The notes: generated by a model from the letters alone, not told the origin. A stretch of DNA of 64,000 nucleotides from Poriferisodalis sp965231925 (GCA_965231925.1 OZ246894.1:4278001-4342000), one strand, 5' to 3'. Positions 18,400 through 25,926 are shown, numbered from the stretch's first letter. Translations and numbers: made by a program.

Positions 18400-18468
18400 C
18401 TGCAATTCATACAGTTTGCGTTCTGCAATTCATGCAGTTTGAAGTCCGCGAATCATGCATTTAGAGCA
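18400..18468 (+). repeat. Three 23-bp iterated repeats, copy 1
   Basis: Units start at 18400, 18423 and 18446 with consensus CTGCAATTCATGCAGTTT plus 5 variable bases; the third unit is diverged (CGAATCATGCATTTAG). The same array precedes the intact ATPase gene at 20805-20873. Spacing of 23 bp is about two helical turns, so proteins bound to the units would line up on one face. This copy stands before the ATPase remnant. Confidence 0.85.
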
Positions 18469-18637
18469 ACCGGAAATGATGCCCGTGCGCTTAGCCTCTC
18501 CGACCGGCTCGTCGGATAACTCTTCGATCCAGATGGGTGCCGCGCTGTACGCAGTCCAATGGCCCTTCGAACTCGACGACCGCATCTGGGCACTGCCCAT
18601 CAGCAGCCTCTGGCAACCGCCCCTCGCAACGTCCTGA
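18469..18637 (+). pseudogene. Doubly deleted remnant of the AAA/DUF4143 ATPase gene
   Basis: This is a shrunken copy of the ATPase gene at 20898-22157. After a few bases shared with the ATPase leader, it jumps to sequence matching parent positions near 21789-21835 (SLSDRLVG). It then jumps again to match 22049-22157 (ALYAVQWPFELDDRIWALPIS). About 900 bp and 210 bp are missing. The first part stops at TAA in its original frame. Similarity continues about 30 bp past the stop. The 381-bp stretch 18350-18730 holds only this remnant and the repeat array. Confidence 0.85.
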
Positions 18638-18730
18638 CCCGGGTCGGGCAGCGCTCGGCCGGTCCGGCGGAACCGGGGCTATGTGGCTCACTATGCGATC
18701 GGTCGCTGCCGCCACAGCGCGCTTCGCCGG

Positions 18731-20083
18731 TCAGGCAAGAGTTGGCGCGCTCGATTCGGCAGGAAATTCGCCGGGATCGGAGTCGGCAGCCTCGTTGCTC
18801 GCAGGCGCCGCGGCCATCTTCGGCGGCACCGGCGCGGGGCTGCGCATGTGCTGCACGACATTGCCGTAGAAGTCGTCGATTGCATCGACCACCGAGTCAG
18901 CGAAGCCGAGCTTGCGGACGGTTCGCCGGCCTTGGCCAGTCTCGGTGCGATGCGATAAGCGAAACTTGACAGGCGGCCTGTCCCGAGACCGCAGAATCAG
19001 CGATGTATCCTCGCGCAGATCAGCGAGCGAAGCAATCTCGGCTGTGGGGCTGTTGCGGGTGAACGCTTCGACCGTGATGCCTTCGGGAGCGTTTCGCAGC
19101 TGCCGCACGAGCCAGCCGATGCGCCCCTTGCCACCCTTGTCGACGGGCACCGGGCACTCGACAGCGACGACCGTGCGGGCAGCACGCATGTCGGCAGTCA
19201 CCGTGATATCGCCGACCGCCCCCGGCGCGCGCAAGCGACCTTGGAGGACTCCGCTTTCGCATAGCTGCGCAGCGAGCGATTTGCTTCGCAGGCTCGGATC
19301 GTCACGCTGCGCTTTCGGAATGACCTCACGCACATCGATCCCGAGTTCAGCGCCGAGGCGCATCGCAGTGGTGTGCATGAGTTGATCCCACCGGCGGCAC
19401 ACGTCGAGCACTTCACACCCGGGTTTGACGAGCAGCCCGTCGCGTGCCTTGTCCCGCACGCCGACCCAGTTCTCGCCCATGTCGCTGGCCTGAGCGACGC
19501 CGCTGTTGGGATGCTCCAAGTAGCGGATGAGCTCGGCGGCGATCCATGCCTGCTCCTCGTCGTCGACTCCGTGATGGGTGACCTGCTGCACCGCTTCCGC
19601 GAGGATCCGTGTCCACGACATGTGATGCAGCTTGACCGAGCCGGCCCGCAGCGAATCCGCTCCGGGCGTCGGATGGGCGCCGTCGAATGGGGCAACCTCG
19701 CCCGAAATGGTGATGAGGCAGTCGTAACCCTCGGCACGAGCGAGCTTCAAGTACTTCTCTATCTGGCTGAGCTCCTGCGGGCTGCGGCCAGTCTTCACTT
19801 CGATCAGCGCAGTGAAGACCTGCTTGCCGGAAGTCACTCGCACCACGCCGTCCGGTCGCAGTGTCTCGCCTCCGGTCATCTCGTACGGCACTTCAGTCCA
19901 CGCCTCGACCGTGGCCCTGTCCGCCTTGCTAGCTCCGAGCGGCCCCAAGAGTCGCCGGGAGAGCGGTCGGACCATCGTGAGCACCGAGAGCAGTGCCGCT
20001 GTGGCTCGAAGCTCTGCTTCCTGCTGGCCCTTCACGCCCGCCACTGAGAACAGCCGGACTTGGTAGTTGTCGTCAAGCATCAT
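18731..20083 (-). CDS. PD-(D/E)XK nuclease-like conserved protein
   Basis: Protein of 450 aa from a family I recall only as an uncharacterised, sometimes stress-labelled, actinobacterial protein. Residues 60-100 show a PD-(D/E)XK-like core: RPDG with Asp78, then ALIEVKTG with Glu95 and Lys97, followed by a helix with QIEKYLKLARAEG. A second recognisable block is IAAELIRYLEHPNSG. The C-terminal 40 residues are Pro/Ala-rich and probably disordered. It lies on the minus strand between the decayed and the intact RelE-ATPase copies, and its start is 87 nt from the relB start, so the two promoters are divergent. Nuclease activity is inferred from the motif only. Confidence 0.65.
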   Translation of the reverse strand: MMLDDNYQVRLFSVAGVKGQQEAELRATAALLSVLTMVRPLSRRLLGPLGASKADRATVEAWTEVPYEMTGGETLRPDGVVRVTSGKQVFTALIEVKTGRSPQELSQIEKYLKLARAEGYDCLITISGEVAPFDGAHPTPGADSLRAGSVKLHHMSWTRILAEAVQQVTHHGVDDEEQAWIAAELIRYLEHPNSGVAQASDMGENWVGVRDKARDGLLVKPGCEVLDVCRRWDQLMHTTAMRLGAELGIDVREVIPKAQRDDPSLRSKSLAAQLCESGVLQGRLRAPGAVGDITVTADMRAARTVVAVECPVPVDKGGKGRIGWLVRQLRNAPEGITVEAFTRNSPTAEIASLADLREDTSLILRSRDRPPVKFRLSHRTETGQGRRTVRKLGFADSVVDAIDDFYGNVVQHMRSPAPVPPKMAAAPASNEAADSDPGEFPAESSAPTLA

Positions 20084-20156
20084 TCGTTCCTTGGCTCGCG
20101 CCGACGAGCCGGCATAGTAAGTCCTCGGGCACAGCGTCGGCTTCTGGTTTTTGAGT

Positions 20157-20171
20157 TGTACGATTTGTACA
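20157..20171 (+). promoter_or_regulatory. Candidate relB operator/promoter
   Basis: A perfect inverted repeat TGTAC-GATTT-GTACA ends on the A of the relB start codon. TACGAT (20159-20164) resembles a -10 box six bases before the ATG, which suggests a leaderless transcript shut off by RelB binding. This is inference from position and symmetry. Confidence 0.5.
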
Positions 20172-20422
20172 TGACAGAATTGGCTGTAAGCGAGGCACGC
20201 AGCCGACTGGCCGAGATGATCGACGAGGCTCGCCGCTCCGGGGCGCCGGTCACGATGACGAAATACGGCCGCCGAGTGGCCGTGATCCTCAGCGTCGAGG
20301 CGTTCGACCGTCTTGTCGACATCGCCGATGACACCGACGACCGCCGCGAACTCGCGGCGGCGCGGGAAGAGGACGACTACGTGCCATGGGACGAGGTCAA
20401 AGCTGAGCTGGGAATGCAGTGA
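20171..20422 (+). CDS. Phd/YefM/RelB-type antitoxin
   Basis: Antitoxin of 83 aa. The N-terminal half fits the Phd/YefM fold (MTELAVSEARSRLAEMIDEARRSGAPVTMTKYGRRVAVILSVEAFDRL). The acidic C-terminal tail (REEDDYVPWDEVKAELG) would wrap the toxin. No Shine-Dalgarno precedes the ATG, in line with a leaderless message. Its TGA overlaps the toxin GTG by 4 nt (GTGA), so the two are translationally coupled. Confidence 0.9.
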   Translation: MTELAVSEARSRLAEMIDEARRSGAPVTMTKYGRRVAVILSVEAFDRLVDIADDTDDRRELAAAREEDDYVPWDEVKAELGMQ

Positions 20423-20685
20423 GCCGGTACCGAGTCGAGGTCGCTCGGCGAGCGCTCAAGACGATCCGGCAACTGCCGCGCAGCGAGCAGCAGCGCATCC
20501 GAGCCGCCATTGACCTGCTGGCCGATGAACCGCGACCAAGCGGCTGCGTCGCACTCAGCGAAGAAGACGCCGTCTACCGAGTCCGCGTGGGCGCGTACCG
20601 GATGCTGTATGAGGTGCTCGATGACCGGCTGGTGGTGCACATCATCCGCGTCGGACATCGACGCGAGGTGTACCGACCCCGGTGA
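20419..20685 (+). CDS. RelE/ParE-superfamily toxin
   Basis: Toxin of 88 aa with the RelE fold: MSRYRVEVARRALKTIRQLPRSEQQRIRAAIDLLADEPRP, then the strands YRVRVGAYRMLYEVLDDRLVVHIIRVGHRREVYR. The late Arg/His-rich strand is as in ribosome-dependent mRNA interferases of this group. The start is the GTG within the GTGA overlap. A second, truncated copy lies at 17493-17786, and in both places an ATPase gene (intact or decayed) follows. Confidence 0.92.
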   Translation: MSRYRVEVARRALKTIRQLPRSEQQRIRAAIDLLADEPRPSGCVALSEEDAVYRVRVGAYRMLYEVLDDRLVVHIIRVGHRREVYRPR

Positions 20686-20700
20686 CCGTCGGCGCGGCAG

Positions 20701-20760
20701 CGTTTGCGTGCAAACACACAAGTAGTGCGCGTGCAAGAGTCTCAATAGAAGGCGTGCAAG
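20701..20760 (+). promoter_or_regulatory. Palindrome and GCGTGCAA direct repeats between relE and the ATPase
   Basis: A 14-bp palindrome, GTTTGC-GT-GCAAAC, spans 20702-20715. GCGTGCAA occurs three times in this stretch (near 20706, 20729 and 20753). It could be an operator or the end of the relBE transcript. It is absent from the decayed copy, where hicA/hicB sequence occupies this place. Confidence 0.4.
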
Positions 20761-20804
20761 ATTCCATTTGACACCGGCCTTGCTGCATGAAGACGACCGG
20801 ACAA

Positions 20805-20873
20805 CTGCAATTCATGCAGTTTGTGCTCTGTAATTCATGTAGTTTAGGATCTGCAAATCATACATTTAGACCA
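20805..20873 (+). repeat. Three 23-bp iterated repeats, copy 2
   Basis: Units start at 20805, 20828 and 20851: CTGCAATTCATGCAGTTT, CTGTAATTCATGTAGTTT and a diverged CTGCAAATCATACATTTAG. They end 24 nt before the proposed ATPase start, so they occupy its promoter/leader region. The open frame from 20787 runs through them, but that would give an N-terminus unlike the family. Confidence 0.88.
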
Positions 20874-20897
20874 ACCGCAAATGAGGGGTGTGTTCTG

Positions 20898-22157
20898 GTG
20901 GCCGATGGCGGGTTCCGCTATCAGAGGATCGTCGAGCGACTCCTGCGCGACGAACTCCTGCCGACGTTCCCGGCGATTCACCTGGTAGGCGCGCGCGGCA
21001 GCGGCAAGACGACGTCTGCGACCTGGCTCGCAGATTCGGTGCTGGACCTCTCAGAGCCGGGAACACGGCGCGCCGCCATGGAGAGTCCTGACGGACTGCT
21101 GGCTGCCTCGCACGGCACCGTGCTCATCGACGAGTGGCAAGAAGCCCCGGAGATTCTCGGAGCGGTCAAGCGTGCTGTCGATAGTGATCTCGAAGCCGGC
21201 CCGGGCCGTTTTGTCATTGCGGGATCGGTGCGCGCTGCGCACCAAGCAGCTACGTGGCCTGGGACCGGACGGCTGATCCGCGTGCGGATGTACGGACTCA
21301 CCCACGCTGAGATCGACGGAAGCGATGCCTGCGACCCCGTCGCTCGGTTTTTTGCGGGAAGCACCGATGACTACGTGCGTTCGGAATGGGACCGCGCCCG
21401 CTACTGCGACACCATCGTGCGCGGCCGATTCCCGGGTGCGATGCGGTTCGACGGCGGCGCTCGCGACCGTTGGTTCGCCAGCTATGCCGAACAGCTCGCC
21501 GAACGCGATGCCGCCCAGCTGACCTCGCGTTCGCCGCATGCACCAAAACTGCGGGCAGTACTCGAGTCGTGCGCAGCGCGAACGGGTCAGCTGCTCAACA
21601 AGCAGGCAGTGGCTCGGGACGCCGCCGTGGATGTCCGCACCGCTGACGCGCACGTCTCGCTGCTCGAGGAACTCTCCACCGTCGTGCGCATCCCGGCGTG
21701 GCACACCCAGCGTGTCAAGCGGCTGACACGCTCGCCCAAGGTGCATGTGTTGGACCCAGGCCTCGCCACCCATCTGCTCGGTACAGATGCCCACGCGCTA
21801 AGCGTCTCCGACCGGCTCGTCGGACAACTCTTCGAGACGATGGTCGTGACCGAGATATTGCCGCACCTGCAAGCTTCATCGATGCAGACTCGGCTGTTCC
21901 ACGCCCGCAGCACCGACGACAAAGAAGTCGACCTCGTGCTCGAACGGCACGGTCGCATCGTCGGACTCGAGGTCAAGTCGTCCGAGAACGTCGTCCGTCG
22001 CGACGCCCGTGGCCTGTTGTGGCTCCGCGACATCGCCGGGGACGCATTCCAAATGGGCGCCGTGCTCTACGCAGGCCAATGGCCCTTCGAACTCGACGAC
22101 CGCATCTGGGCACTGCCCATCAGCAGCCTCTGGCAACCGCCGCCCGCAACGTCCTGA
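20898..22157 (+). CDS. AAA ATPase with DUF4143-type C-terminal domain
   Basis: Protein of 419 aa. Residues 1-20 are a helix (FRYQRIVERLLRDEL), followed by Walker A GARGSGKTT and Walker B TVLIDEWQE, with a sensor-like FVIAGSV strand. The C-terminal domain, after the winged-helix-like segment LNKQAVARDAAVDVRTADAHVSLLEEL, ends in a nuclease-like core, DKEVDLVLERHGRIVGLEVKSS (D, E and K of a PD-(D/E)XK pattern). Such ATPases are very common in bacteria and archaea; their function is unknown and they are suspected to act in defence or addiction. The GTG at 20898 has GAGGGG 9 nt upstream and matches the family N-terminus. Confidence 0.88.
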   Translation: MADGGFRYQRIVERLLRDELLPTFPAIHLVGARGSGKTTSATWLADSVLDLSEPGTRRAAMESPDGLLAASHGTVLIDEWQEAPEILGAVKRAVDSDLEAGPGRFVIAGSVRAAHQAATWPGTGRLIRVRMYGLTHAEIDGSDACDPVARFFAGSTDDYVRSEWDRARYCDTIVRGRFPGAMRFDGGARDRWFASYAEQLAERDAAQLTSRSPHAPKLRAVLESCAARTGQLLNKQAVARDAAVDVRTADAHVSLLEELSTVVRIPAWHTQRVKRLTRSPKVHVLDPGLATHLLGTDAHALSVSDRLVGQLFETMVVTEILPHLQASSMQTRLFHARSTDDKEVDLVLERHGRIVGLEVKSSENVVRRDARGLLWLRDIAGDAFQMGAVLYAGQWPFELDDRIWALPISSLWQPPPATS

Positions 22158-22226
22158 CCGGGGTCGTGCATGGCTCGGCCAGTCCGACCGCACCATCTTG
22201 CAGCGTCTGTCCTCGTCGTTCTGCGG

Positions 22227-23909
22227 CTATTCCCATTCGATGGTGCCGGGGGGTTTGGAGGTGATGTCGTAGACCACCCGGTTCACGCCTGGGACTTCGT
22301 TCACGATTCTGGATGACATCTGTTCGAGCAGGTCGTGGGGCAGGCGGGCCCAGTCAGCGGTCATTGCGTCTTCGCTGGTGACGGCGCGCACAATGATGGG
22401 GCGGGCGTAGGTGCGCTCGTCGCCCATCACGCCCACGCTGCGGCTATCTGCCAGCACGGCGAAGCCCTGCCAAACCTCGCCGTCGAGTCCGGCCTTCGCG
22501 ATCTCTTCACGCACGATGGCGTCGGCAGCGCGCACCGTCTCGACGGCTTCGGGTGTGACTTCGCCCACGATCCGCACGCCGAGGCCCGGCCCCGGGAATG
22601 GCTGGCGCTGGACGATCTCGGGCGGCAAGCCCAGTTCGGCCCCGACGACCCGCACCTCGTCTTTGAACAGGTTGCGCAGCGGCTCGACCAACTCGAAGGT
22701 CATGTCTTCGGGCAGGCCGCCGACATTGTGGTGGCTCTTGATCTTCGCGGCGGTCGGCGAGCCCGATTCGATCACGTCGGGATACAGAGTGCCCTGCACC
22801 AGGAAGCGAGCATCGGTAATCCCGCCTGCGGCTCGCTCGAAGATGCGCACGAACTTCTCGCCGATGATCTTGCGCTTGTCCTCGGGATCGGTCACGCCGG
22901 TCAGCGCCGCGAAGAACTCGTCGGCGGCCCGCTCGTGGATCAGCTCGATGCCTTGCGTGCGCCGGAACGTGTCGGTGACCTGCTCGCCCTCGCCGGCGCG
23001 CATGAGCCCGGTGTCCACGAACACGCAGGTGAGCTGGCTGCCGATCGCCCGCTGTGTCAGCGCAGCAGCCACCGCGCTGTCAACCCCGCCCGACAGCCCG
23101 CAGATGGCGCGGGCACTGCCCACTTGAGCGCGGATCGCCTCGATGCTCTCGGTGATGACGTTGGTCATCGTCCACTCGAAGTTGATCTGGCAGATGTCGT
23201 GCAGGAACCGCTCCAGCTGGGCTTGGCCGCTGGGGGTGTGCGCTACTTCGGGGTGATACTGCACGCCGAAGAAGCGCCGCTGCGGATCCTCGATGACTGC
23301 AGCGGGACTGTCAGGCGTGGACGCAGTGATCTCGAAGCCCGGCGGCGGCTCGACCACGGCATCAAAGTGCGACATCCACACGGACTCTGTCGGGGATGCT
23401 CCCGTCGACGAGCCACCCAGCGAGCTTGACGCGGCTTCGGTACGGCTGAGCGTCATGCGCCCAGACTCGCCCCGACCGTCATGGCGGGCCACGGCATCGG
23501 CGTCCCCATATACGACGGGGTCGAGCAACTGCGACGGCGAACCAGTGCGGTGCAAACTGGTGCGGCCGTATTCGCCTCGGCCGCTGCGGTCCACCGTGCC
23601 GCCGAGATCACGTGCGAGCAGTTGCGACCCGTAGCAGATGCCCAAGATCGGCACACCGAGTTCGTAGACACCGAGGTCGATGCCGGGCGCACCGTCAACA
23701 TGCACCGAAGCGGGACCGCCGCTGAAGATGATCGCCGCGGGCGAGCGCTCGGCCAGGTCGGCTGCGGTCGCCGTGTGGGGAACGATCTCGGAGTACACCT
23801 GCGCTTCACGCACCCGCCGGGCGATGAGCTGCGCGTACTGCGCGCCGAAGTCCACCACCAAGACCGTTGGGTGAGCGACCGGGCCGGCCGCCGGAGAGTG
23901 TGGGGGCAT
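22227..23909 (-). CDS. guaA: GMP synthase (glutamine-hydrolysing)
   Basis: Converts XMP to GMP with glutamine and ATP. The N-terminal class I amidotransferase has its nucleophile Cys92 in ILGICYGSQLLA and the His-Glu pair in VQYHPEV. The synthetase domain has the PP-loop GLSGGVDSAVAAAL, then QGTLYPDVIES and the dimerisation domain with RPIIVRAVTSEDAMTADWARLP and the terminal KPPGTIEWE. The start is ATG at 23909, giving 560 aa. About 55 extra residues rich in Ser, Thr, Gly and Arg (118-176) replace a short loop of the amidotransferase domain. The 247-bp stretch upstream holds nothing I recognise. Confidence 0.97.
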   Translation of the reverse strand: MPPHSPAAGPVAHPTVLVVDFGAQYAQLIARRVREAQVYSEIVPHTATAADLAERSPAAIIFSGGPASVHVDGAPGIDLGVYELGVPILGICYGSQLLARDLGGTVDRSGRGEYGRTSLHRTGSPSQLLDPVVYGDADAVARHDGRGESGRMTLSRTEAASSSLGGSSTGASPTESVWMSHFDAVVEPPPGFEITASTPDSPAAVIEDPQRRFFGVQYHPEVAHTPSGQAQLERFLHDICQINFEWTMTNVITESIEAIRAQVGSARAICGLSGGVDSAVAAALTQRAIGSQLTCVFVDTGLMRAGEGEQVTDTFRRTQGIELIHERAADEFFAALTGVTDPEDKRKIIGEKFVRIFERAAGGITDARFLVQGTLYPDVIESGSPTAAKIKSHHNVGGLPEDMTFELVEPLRNLFKDEVRVVGAELGLPPEIVQRQPFPGPGLGVRIVGEVTPEAVETVRAADAIVREEIAKAGLDGEVWQGFAVLADSRSVGVMGDERTYARPIIVRAVTSEDAMTADWARLPHDLLEQMSSRIVNEVPGVNRVVYDITSKPPGTIEWE

Positions 23910-24156
23910 AAGTCCGGCGCCGCAGCCGCGCCACGTTCGGGGAAACAACGAGGGTACCGCTGGGTCGAGGGCGCACTGCGAGATTTGGCGTGGCCAGCCC
24001 TGCCAACGACACCGGGCCTGCGGGCGTATCCATGAGCGGGCTGCGAGTCGCCCCGGGAACGCTGCGCTTACTGCGGTGTCGAGGTGCACGTGTACGACAC
24101 GGGCGGCCCGAACGGTGAATGCGTGACGGTTCGGATGCGCAGATGACCCACTGTTC

Positions 24157-25020
24157 TCAACGGCTGCGACGATGCGGTCCTGCGTGCCGCGGCGGCAGCG
24201 CACATTGAGTTCGGGCGCGTGGCATCCACTGCCCGCACCGGCCGGGTGTCGCTGATGGGCGTGCGGCGCCGAGACTTGCTGCGTTGGCGGCAGCTGCCGC
24301 CTGCACGTCTTGGTCGGCTATCTCCACCAAGTAATGCTGCAAGTCCTCAGCACGATGCCGCAGGTGCGTGAGCGCATCTTCGCGCGAGGCTTCGAATGCG
24401 CGATCAGGTTCGACGTAACCGGGGTCGGCAATGGCTCGCAGGACGCGACGCATGGCCCTTGGGTTCGGCGCTGTGTCCAGTCCGAACGCTCGGCGGTAGA
24501 ACTCCAGTCCGTCCTCAAGCGTGTATCCGCTGAGGCGGTCGATAGCTGCGAGGTCTATGAAATCGCGCAGCTTTCCTCGGTCTGCTGCCGCGGCGAGCTT
24601 GGCTGCGAATATGTCCGGCACCGAGCCCACCGCCATGCCGTCGATATCGTGCGGTTCCTGCAGCCATCGCATGTCCGATGCTTGCGCGTCACCGCTGCCG
24701 AGGGCCAGGAACACCTCGAATCGGACATCATTGATGACAGCGCAATAGCCGTTGTTGCGCGCCTCGATGACATCGCAGATACGCCAATAGTCGTCGGGGC
24801 GGACGGACCGGAGATGACCGTCGACCATGTCTCGAACGTCTCTGCCGTCAAAAGGCTGCAACGTCATGATGTCGATGTCTTCACTTGAACGGTGCCGCAA
24901 GTGCAACGCCAACGCAGTACCGCCCACCATGCGTCCTTCGACCCCTTGCGCGACCAAGGACGACACTGGCCAGAGATCGCGCAGGTCGGGAGCAAGAAGG
25001 TCGCTGTAGTCGTCAAGCAT
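24157..25020 (-). CDS. AbiEii-like nucleotidyltransferase (toxin candidate)
   Basis: Protein of 287 aa in the AbiEii/AbiGii nucleotidyltransferase superfamily. It has MVGGTALALHLRHRSSEDIDIMT with the GG pair at 33-34 and acidic residues 48 and 50, and the later family motif KLAAAADRGKLRDFIDLAAID. AbiEii toxins of type IV toxin-antitoxin/abortive-infection systems transfer nucleotides to block growth. The C-terminal tail CGQWMPRARTQCALPPRHAGPH is a Cys/His cluster that may bind zinc. The ATG at 25020 overlaps the end of the upstream gene by 8 nt, typical of a coupled pair. Toxicity is inferred from family membership. Confidence 0.82.
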   Translation of the reverse strand: MLDDYSDLLAPDLRDLWPVSSLVAQGVEGRMVGGTALALHLRHRSSEDIDIMTLQPFDGRDVRDMVDGHLRSVRPDDYWRICDVIEARNNGYCAVINDVRFEVFLALGSGDAQASDMRWLQEPHDIDGMAVGSVPDIFAAKLAAAADRGKLRDFIDLAAIDRLSGYTLEDGLEFYRRAFGLDTAPNPRAMRRVLRAIADPGYVEPDRAFEASREDALTHLRHRAEDLQHYLVEIADQDVQAAAAANAASLGAARPSATPGRCGQWMPRARTQCALPPRHAGPHRRSR

Positions 25021-25828
25021 GTGCCATCTCGCGACGCCCAAGCTCACATGCGAGCAGCGACGCCGCGTCCCCCGTCTCATAACCGCGCATCTGGCGGAGC
25101 TCTTGCAGCGCGCTGGCGGACAGCGTCGTCAATGCCCACGCTTCGGCGCTGAGATCATTGCTGCCGATGGTGGACCCTGCGATTCGCAGAGCGTCTTCGG
25201 AGATTCGCAGTTCGGGTCCTGATGTGCCCGACCAGAACAGACGCCAGAACACTGACGGCACGGTGTCCGGCACCGGCGGTGATGGCATTGGCGCCGGCCT
25301 CTGCGGGATCCATCGCAAGGCATCGATGCACTCCGCTGTGTAGGTGAGCGCCCAGAGCGATGCAGCCGCGAGCCGGTGCCCGTCCCTGACGGTCCCGTTT
25401 CGACGTTCAGCCCAGCCGCGCCGCTCCAGGCTTCGCAGCGCTCGGCGGGTCTGCGACGGCGACACCTCCGTGAGCTCAGCCAGCTTGGCTGATGTCGCTC
25501 CGAGAGGACGCCTGCGCAGTGCTGCCATCATCTTGCGTTCGCTCGCAGGCAGCCTCGCCATGACGCTGTTGTCCTCTGCGACCTGGTCGATGGATCTGAT
25601 AGCAGCAGCAATCTGAACGGCTGATCGTCGGCTCCCAGCCCATATGGTGCCGGTGATCGCGGTGAAATCGCCACGGCAATCTCGGCATCGCCACTGTGGC
25701 CAACGCCGGTTTGGGTGACGTTTGCGGGCGGCGACGTTGCGGCTGTCGCACTTGGGGCAGCGCACGCCATCGGGCCAGCGGTGGTCCGCGACGAAACGTT
25801 CCGCTGCCTCGTCCGCCAGTCTCACCAT
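25013..25828 (-). CDS. IS1595-type zinc ribbon plus winged-helix protein (antitoxin candidate)
   Basis: Protein of 271 aa. Residues 10-75 look like the N-terminal DNA-binding zinc ribbon of IS1595-family transposases: RWPDGVRCPKC, then WRCRDCRGDFTAITGTI, with Cys24, 27, 48 and 51. There is no DDE catalytic domain after it. Instead residues about 95-150 form a winged helix (SERKMMAALRRRPLGATSAKLAELTEVSPSQTRRALRSLERRGWAERRNG). The rest is unassigned. It is translationally coupled to the AbiEii-like gene, where an AbiEi antitoxin with a winged helix would be expected, so an antitoxin/autorepressor role is likely (inference). Confidence 0.7.
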   Translation of the reverse strand: MVRLADEAAERFVADHRWPDGVRCPKCDSRNVAARKRHPNRRWPQWRCRDCRGDFTAITGTIWAGSRRSAVQIAAAIRSIDQVAEDNSVMARLPASERKMMAALRRRPLGATSAKLAELTEVSPSQTRRALRSLERRGWAERRNGTVRDGHRLAAASLWALTYTAECIDALRWIPQRPAPMPSPPVPDTVPSVFWRLFWSGTSGPELRISEDALRIAGSTIGSNDLSAEAWALTTLSASALQELRQMRGYETGDAASLLACELGRREMAHA

Positions 25829-25926
25829 GTCCGAAGCATAGCGCTGTGTGGGTACTGAGCTGCCTTCAAATGGTCGCGCTAGTGGAGAGATGTCACGAAG
25901 ATGACCGTTGCGGCTGCAAACAACGA

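Noticed and set aside
23400..23520. GuaA insertion as another copy of the dispersed repeat
   Set aside because: Only 11 bases (GCCGTGGCCCG) match copy C and the rest differs; a chance match is likely at this base composition.
24157..25828. Degenerate IS1595 insertion sequence
   Set aside because: The zinc ribbon is followed by an intact winged helix and a coupled AbiEii-like gene. No DDE domain fragments or terminal inverted repeats were seen.
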